Of a stretch of DNA of 64,000 nucleotides, positions 62,052 through 64,000 are shown piece by piece. Source of the DNA: an uncultured Bacteroidales bacterium (GTDB taxonomy: Bacteria; Bacteroidota; Bacteroidia; Bacteroidales; Muribaculaceae); assembly GCA_902776955.1 (NCBI GenBank), contig CACYSG010000012.1, positions 1 through 64,000 on the forward strand, written 5' to 3'. A program made the position numbers and the translations under genes. A model generated the notes under the pieces. The model made no database searches, was not told the origin of the DNA, and was given only the letters and a program-made list of their open reading frames with translations. The first letter of the stretch is position 1; each line of letters begins with the position of its first letter.

Positions 62052-62398
62052 ACAAATCTTTCACAAAATAGCAATTTTTTGTCCAAAAAACAACATCGCC
62101 CACAAAAATAATGGTACACGATGCAGCAATAAACGCCCTGTAGGGCCTCGCCTATACTCAGGGCTGCCAAACCCTGCGGGGCTAATGCGAATTTCACGAT
62201 TTTTTTTTAGCCATCTGCGACTTGTAGAGACGCAAAATTTTGCGTCTCCCATCGGTAGAAATTACTATTATTCTACCCTTGAGACGCAAGATTTTGCGTC
62301 TCTACAGGACGGCGTGGCCGTACAGTGCGGATGCCGGAATAATACTTATCGGCTTTGCGGGTTGGCGTGAGGGCCGGATGCCCTGACAGATTAAATGA
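62052..62398. other. Intergenic region with palindromic repeats
   Basis: About 350 bp without a gene between the two dockerin genes. It holds two GAGACGC palindromes (62227-62248 and 62281-62302) and a partial relative of the GTAGGGCCTCGCC repeat near 62141. No other signal was seen. Confidence 0.65.
62227..62302. repeat. Pair of 22-bp palindromes
   Basis: 62227-62248 is a perfect palindrome with arms GAGACGCAAAA. 62281-62302 is the same but for one base. A half-copy with the flanking CTCTACAGG lies at 46313-46330. Confidence 0.88.
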
Positions 62399-64000
62399 TT
62401 AATGCGTCAGGATGTAGTCAATCAGGGCATTGATGTCGGCGATGTTCACCTCGCCGTCACCGTTCACGTCACCGTCAAGGCCCTCGTCACCAATCAGGAT
62501 CATGTCGATGGTAGTGTTCACGTCACCAACGTTTACCTCACGGTCACCGTTTACATCGTAGGGATTATCGACTTTTTTACCCTGCATGAACTTGTAATCC
62601 AGATATGTACCGGGGTAGCTAAAGCGAACCACAGCCTCACGATAACGCACACCTCGTGGCAGGGGCTCGGCAACAACCTTGGCATTAACGTGATTGTTGA
62701 ACTCGCCGTCCTCTTCACCGTCAGTGAGCTCGATGTTCAACCAGTCAGGGACGTCACCACCGTTGCAGGTGAGGGTCCAACCATCGTCGGCGCTCCCAAT
62801 CCAAGAGAAGAACTCGATGCTCTCGGTAATCAGCTGCTGCTGGCCATCATCATAGAGGACTTTCCTCATCAGACCACCCTCGTTGGGGAAGGTGTACTCA
62901 CCATCCTCGATATCGAAATCGAACTTCAGGAACGGATTATCGATATCGAGCAGGATGGAGAAACCGGTCATCATCTCACCACTGGTGAAGAAGTTGTTCA
63001 GACCAGCCCATATATAGTCACCGCTGAAGGTGCCGTCGTCGTTGTTCAGACCATACTTGAGGTAAGCCAGCTCACCGAAACCCTCGTCGTGGTTGGTATC
63101 GGTACTGATCAGAGCCGAGAAGCTCTTCAGGTTCTCCATGCCGGGATCGTTGTAACCGTCGATGACAACGAGCATGTCGTAGTCAATGGTGGGAGTATAC
63201 TCAACCTCAAGGCCATCGTGCTCATCATAGAGGGTAAAGATGATGTACTCGTCGGTTTCAGGGGTCAGCGTAGCGCGACCGGCTGCTACGAGCTCACCGG
63301 GCACCTCGGGCAGAGCAACCTCGCCACCGCGAATGTAAGCGGGAATGCCGCCGTCCATCTTGTAGATTTTACAGGTCATATCCACCTGGTCAAGCACCTC
63401 GATCTCGGTAGCGTCGAGAACGACACGCTTGAGCCCATAGGGATGGCTGGGCTTCTCAAAAGCCTGGGCAATACCGTCGATGCGCAACGTGCGCTTGGCA
63501 CCGGTCTCGGCGTTGGTAACGGTACCGCCGTTCTTACCGAACCAGAAACCGCTCTCGTTGTTACCATAGGGGTCCATACCGCTGTAGTAGGTGAAGGGAG
63601 TATCATGGTCATTCTGGAAACCGCCCCAGCAGAAGTTCTTGGACGAAACCAAGATAGCACCGCCCTCGTCGATGTCGCTGAATAGATAGGCAGCGTTGGG
63701 GGCAGACATGATGTGTGACGGAAACTTCCTTCCCTGGTAGTTACCCTGCATGAAGTATTCGTACCACTTGTCACCGTCCATTACCTGCACTACGGGAAAC
63801 AAGTAAAGTCCCAAACCATAAGAAATAAAAATTGAGTCATCTGGGAGCATTGGATAAACATTGCCATTATCATCAGAACCATCATTGTAAATCCACTCAT
63901 AAATGGTACTGGAAGTCTCATTATAGATGGCCTTGAACTTGTAGTACACAAAAGGCTTGGTAGCAAAATAGGGAGCGAAAGCCATACCGCTCGGCGAGCC
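62399..64000 (-). CDS. Secreted dockerin-tailed protein, tandem copy 2 (5' end outside window)
   Basis: At least 533 residues; the frame stays open to the window edge, where GSPSG matches GSFGG in copy 1, so the true start lies beyond 64000. The beta-rich body is closely related to copy 1 (FWFGKNGGTVTNAETGAKR, IAQAFEKPSHPYGLKRVVLD). The C-terminal dockerin is complete, with two Asp/Asn loops (DVNGDREVNVGDVNTTIDMI and DVNGDGEVNIADINALIDYI), whereas copy 1 keeps only one good loop. Confidence 0.78.
   Translation of the reverse strand, partial: GSPSGMAFAPYFATKPFVYYKFKAIYNETSSTIYEWIYNDGSDDNGNVYPMLPDDSIFISYGLGLYLFPVVQVMDGDKWYEYFMQGNYQGRKFPSHIMSAPNAAYLFSDIDEGGAILVSSKNFCWGGFQNDHDTPFTYYSGMDPYGNNESGFWFGKNGGTVTNAETGAKRTLRIDGIAQAFEKPSHPYGLKRVVLDATEIEVLDQVDMTCKIYKMDGGIPAYIRGGEVALPEVPGELVAAGRATLTPETDEYIIFTLYDEHDGLEVEYTPTIDYDMLVVIDGYNDPGMENLKSFSALISTDTNHDEGFGELAYLKYGLNNDDGTFSGDYIWAGLNNFFTSGEMMTGFSILLDIDNPFLKFDFDIEDGEYTFPNEGGLMRKVLYDDGQQQLITESIEFFSWIGSADDGWTLTCNGGDVPDWLNIELTDGEEDGEFNNHVNAKVVAEPLPRGVRYREAVVRFSYPGTYLDYKFMQGKKVDNPYDVNGDREVNVGDVNTTIDMILIGDEGLDGDVNGDGEVNIADINALIDYILTH

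Overview
The window is bacterial and very probably from an uncultured or gut-type Bacteroidales (perhaps Muribaculaceae- or Prevotella-like; no 16S is present, so family level is inference). Support: repeated promoters of the Bacteroidetes type (TTG/TTTG, about 20 nt, TAnnTTTG), signal peptides ending in ...AQ, lineage-typical families (DUF4301, TIGR04076, GH2 with a C-terminal DUF4982-like part), and type I dockerin tails on secreted proteins.

Layout. 1-6230: housekeeping genes: the rpsF-rpsR-rplI ribosomal operon, a periplasmic thioredoxin, DUF4301, a RelA/SpoT protein with a decayed hydrolase domain, and a DEDDy exonuclease. 6314-38009: a ~32 kb accessory island, visibly more AT-rich than its flanks, with all genes on the + strand. 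38069-42054: dCMP deaminase and two S41 proteases. 42055-46355: a repeat-rich stretch around a small 3D/RlpA-like protein and a frameshifted multi-cohesin/dockerin gene. 46356-52028: a minus-strand run with a FecBCD-like ABC importer, two paralogous unknown proteins, Maf and a DUF2520 protein. 52119-60072: msrA, a VanY-like peptidase, an ATP-grasp-like protein, an S41 protease, a GH2 glycosidase, EngB and a TIGR04076 protein. 60194-64000: two tandem secreted dockerin-tailed paralogues, the second running off the window.

The island is the main interest. It encodes a pseudo-SIR2-TIR protein, a membrane-anchored nSTAND NTPase with YD-like repeats and a PDZ domain outside, an exported partner of the same architecture, two Rossmann-RyR proteins (one with four membrane segments), an FHA-TM-trypsin protein with an intact catalytic triad, a half-kinase-TM-PPC-like protein, a TIR-TM-FGE-sulfatase-like protein, two small exported PPC-like proteins, a Sel1 protein, and four exported TPR-CHAT proteases, each with the His/Cys dyad. 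Several proteins carry a cytosolic sensor or effector module, one membrane segment and a periplasmic module, while the CHAT proteases carry signal peptides. The set therefore looks like a trans-envelope NTPase-controlled conflict or immunity system whose proteolytic arm acts in the periplasm. Promoters at 6314, 14749 and 22260 divide it into blocks, and the blocks on either side of 22260 repeat the same parts list (RyR, PPC, membrane-anchored sensor, CHAT).

Intergenic regions carry several repeat families: 9-nt and 8-nt periodic arrays, a 58-bp GGGGACGG hairpin in two copies, an 85-bp repeat in three copies (one inside a 121-bp element with 24-bp perfect inverted ends), and GAGACGC palindromes. 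No tRNA, rRNA, CRISPR array or complete insertion sequence was recognised.
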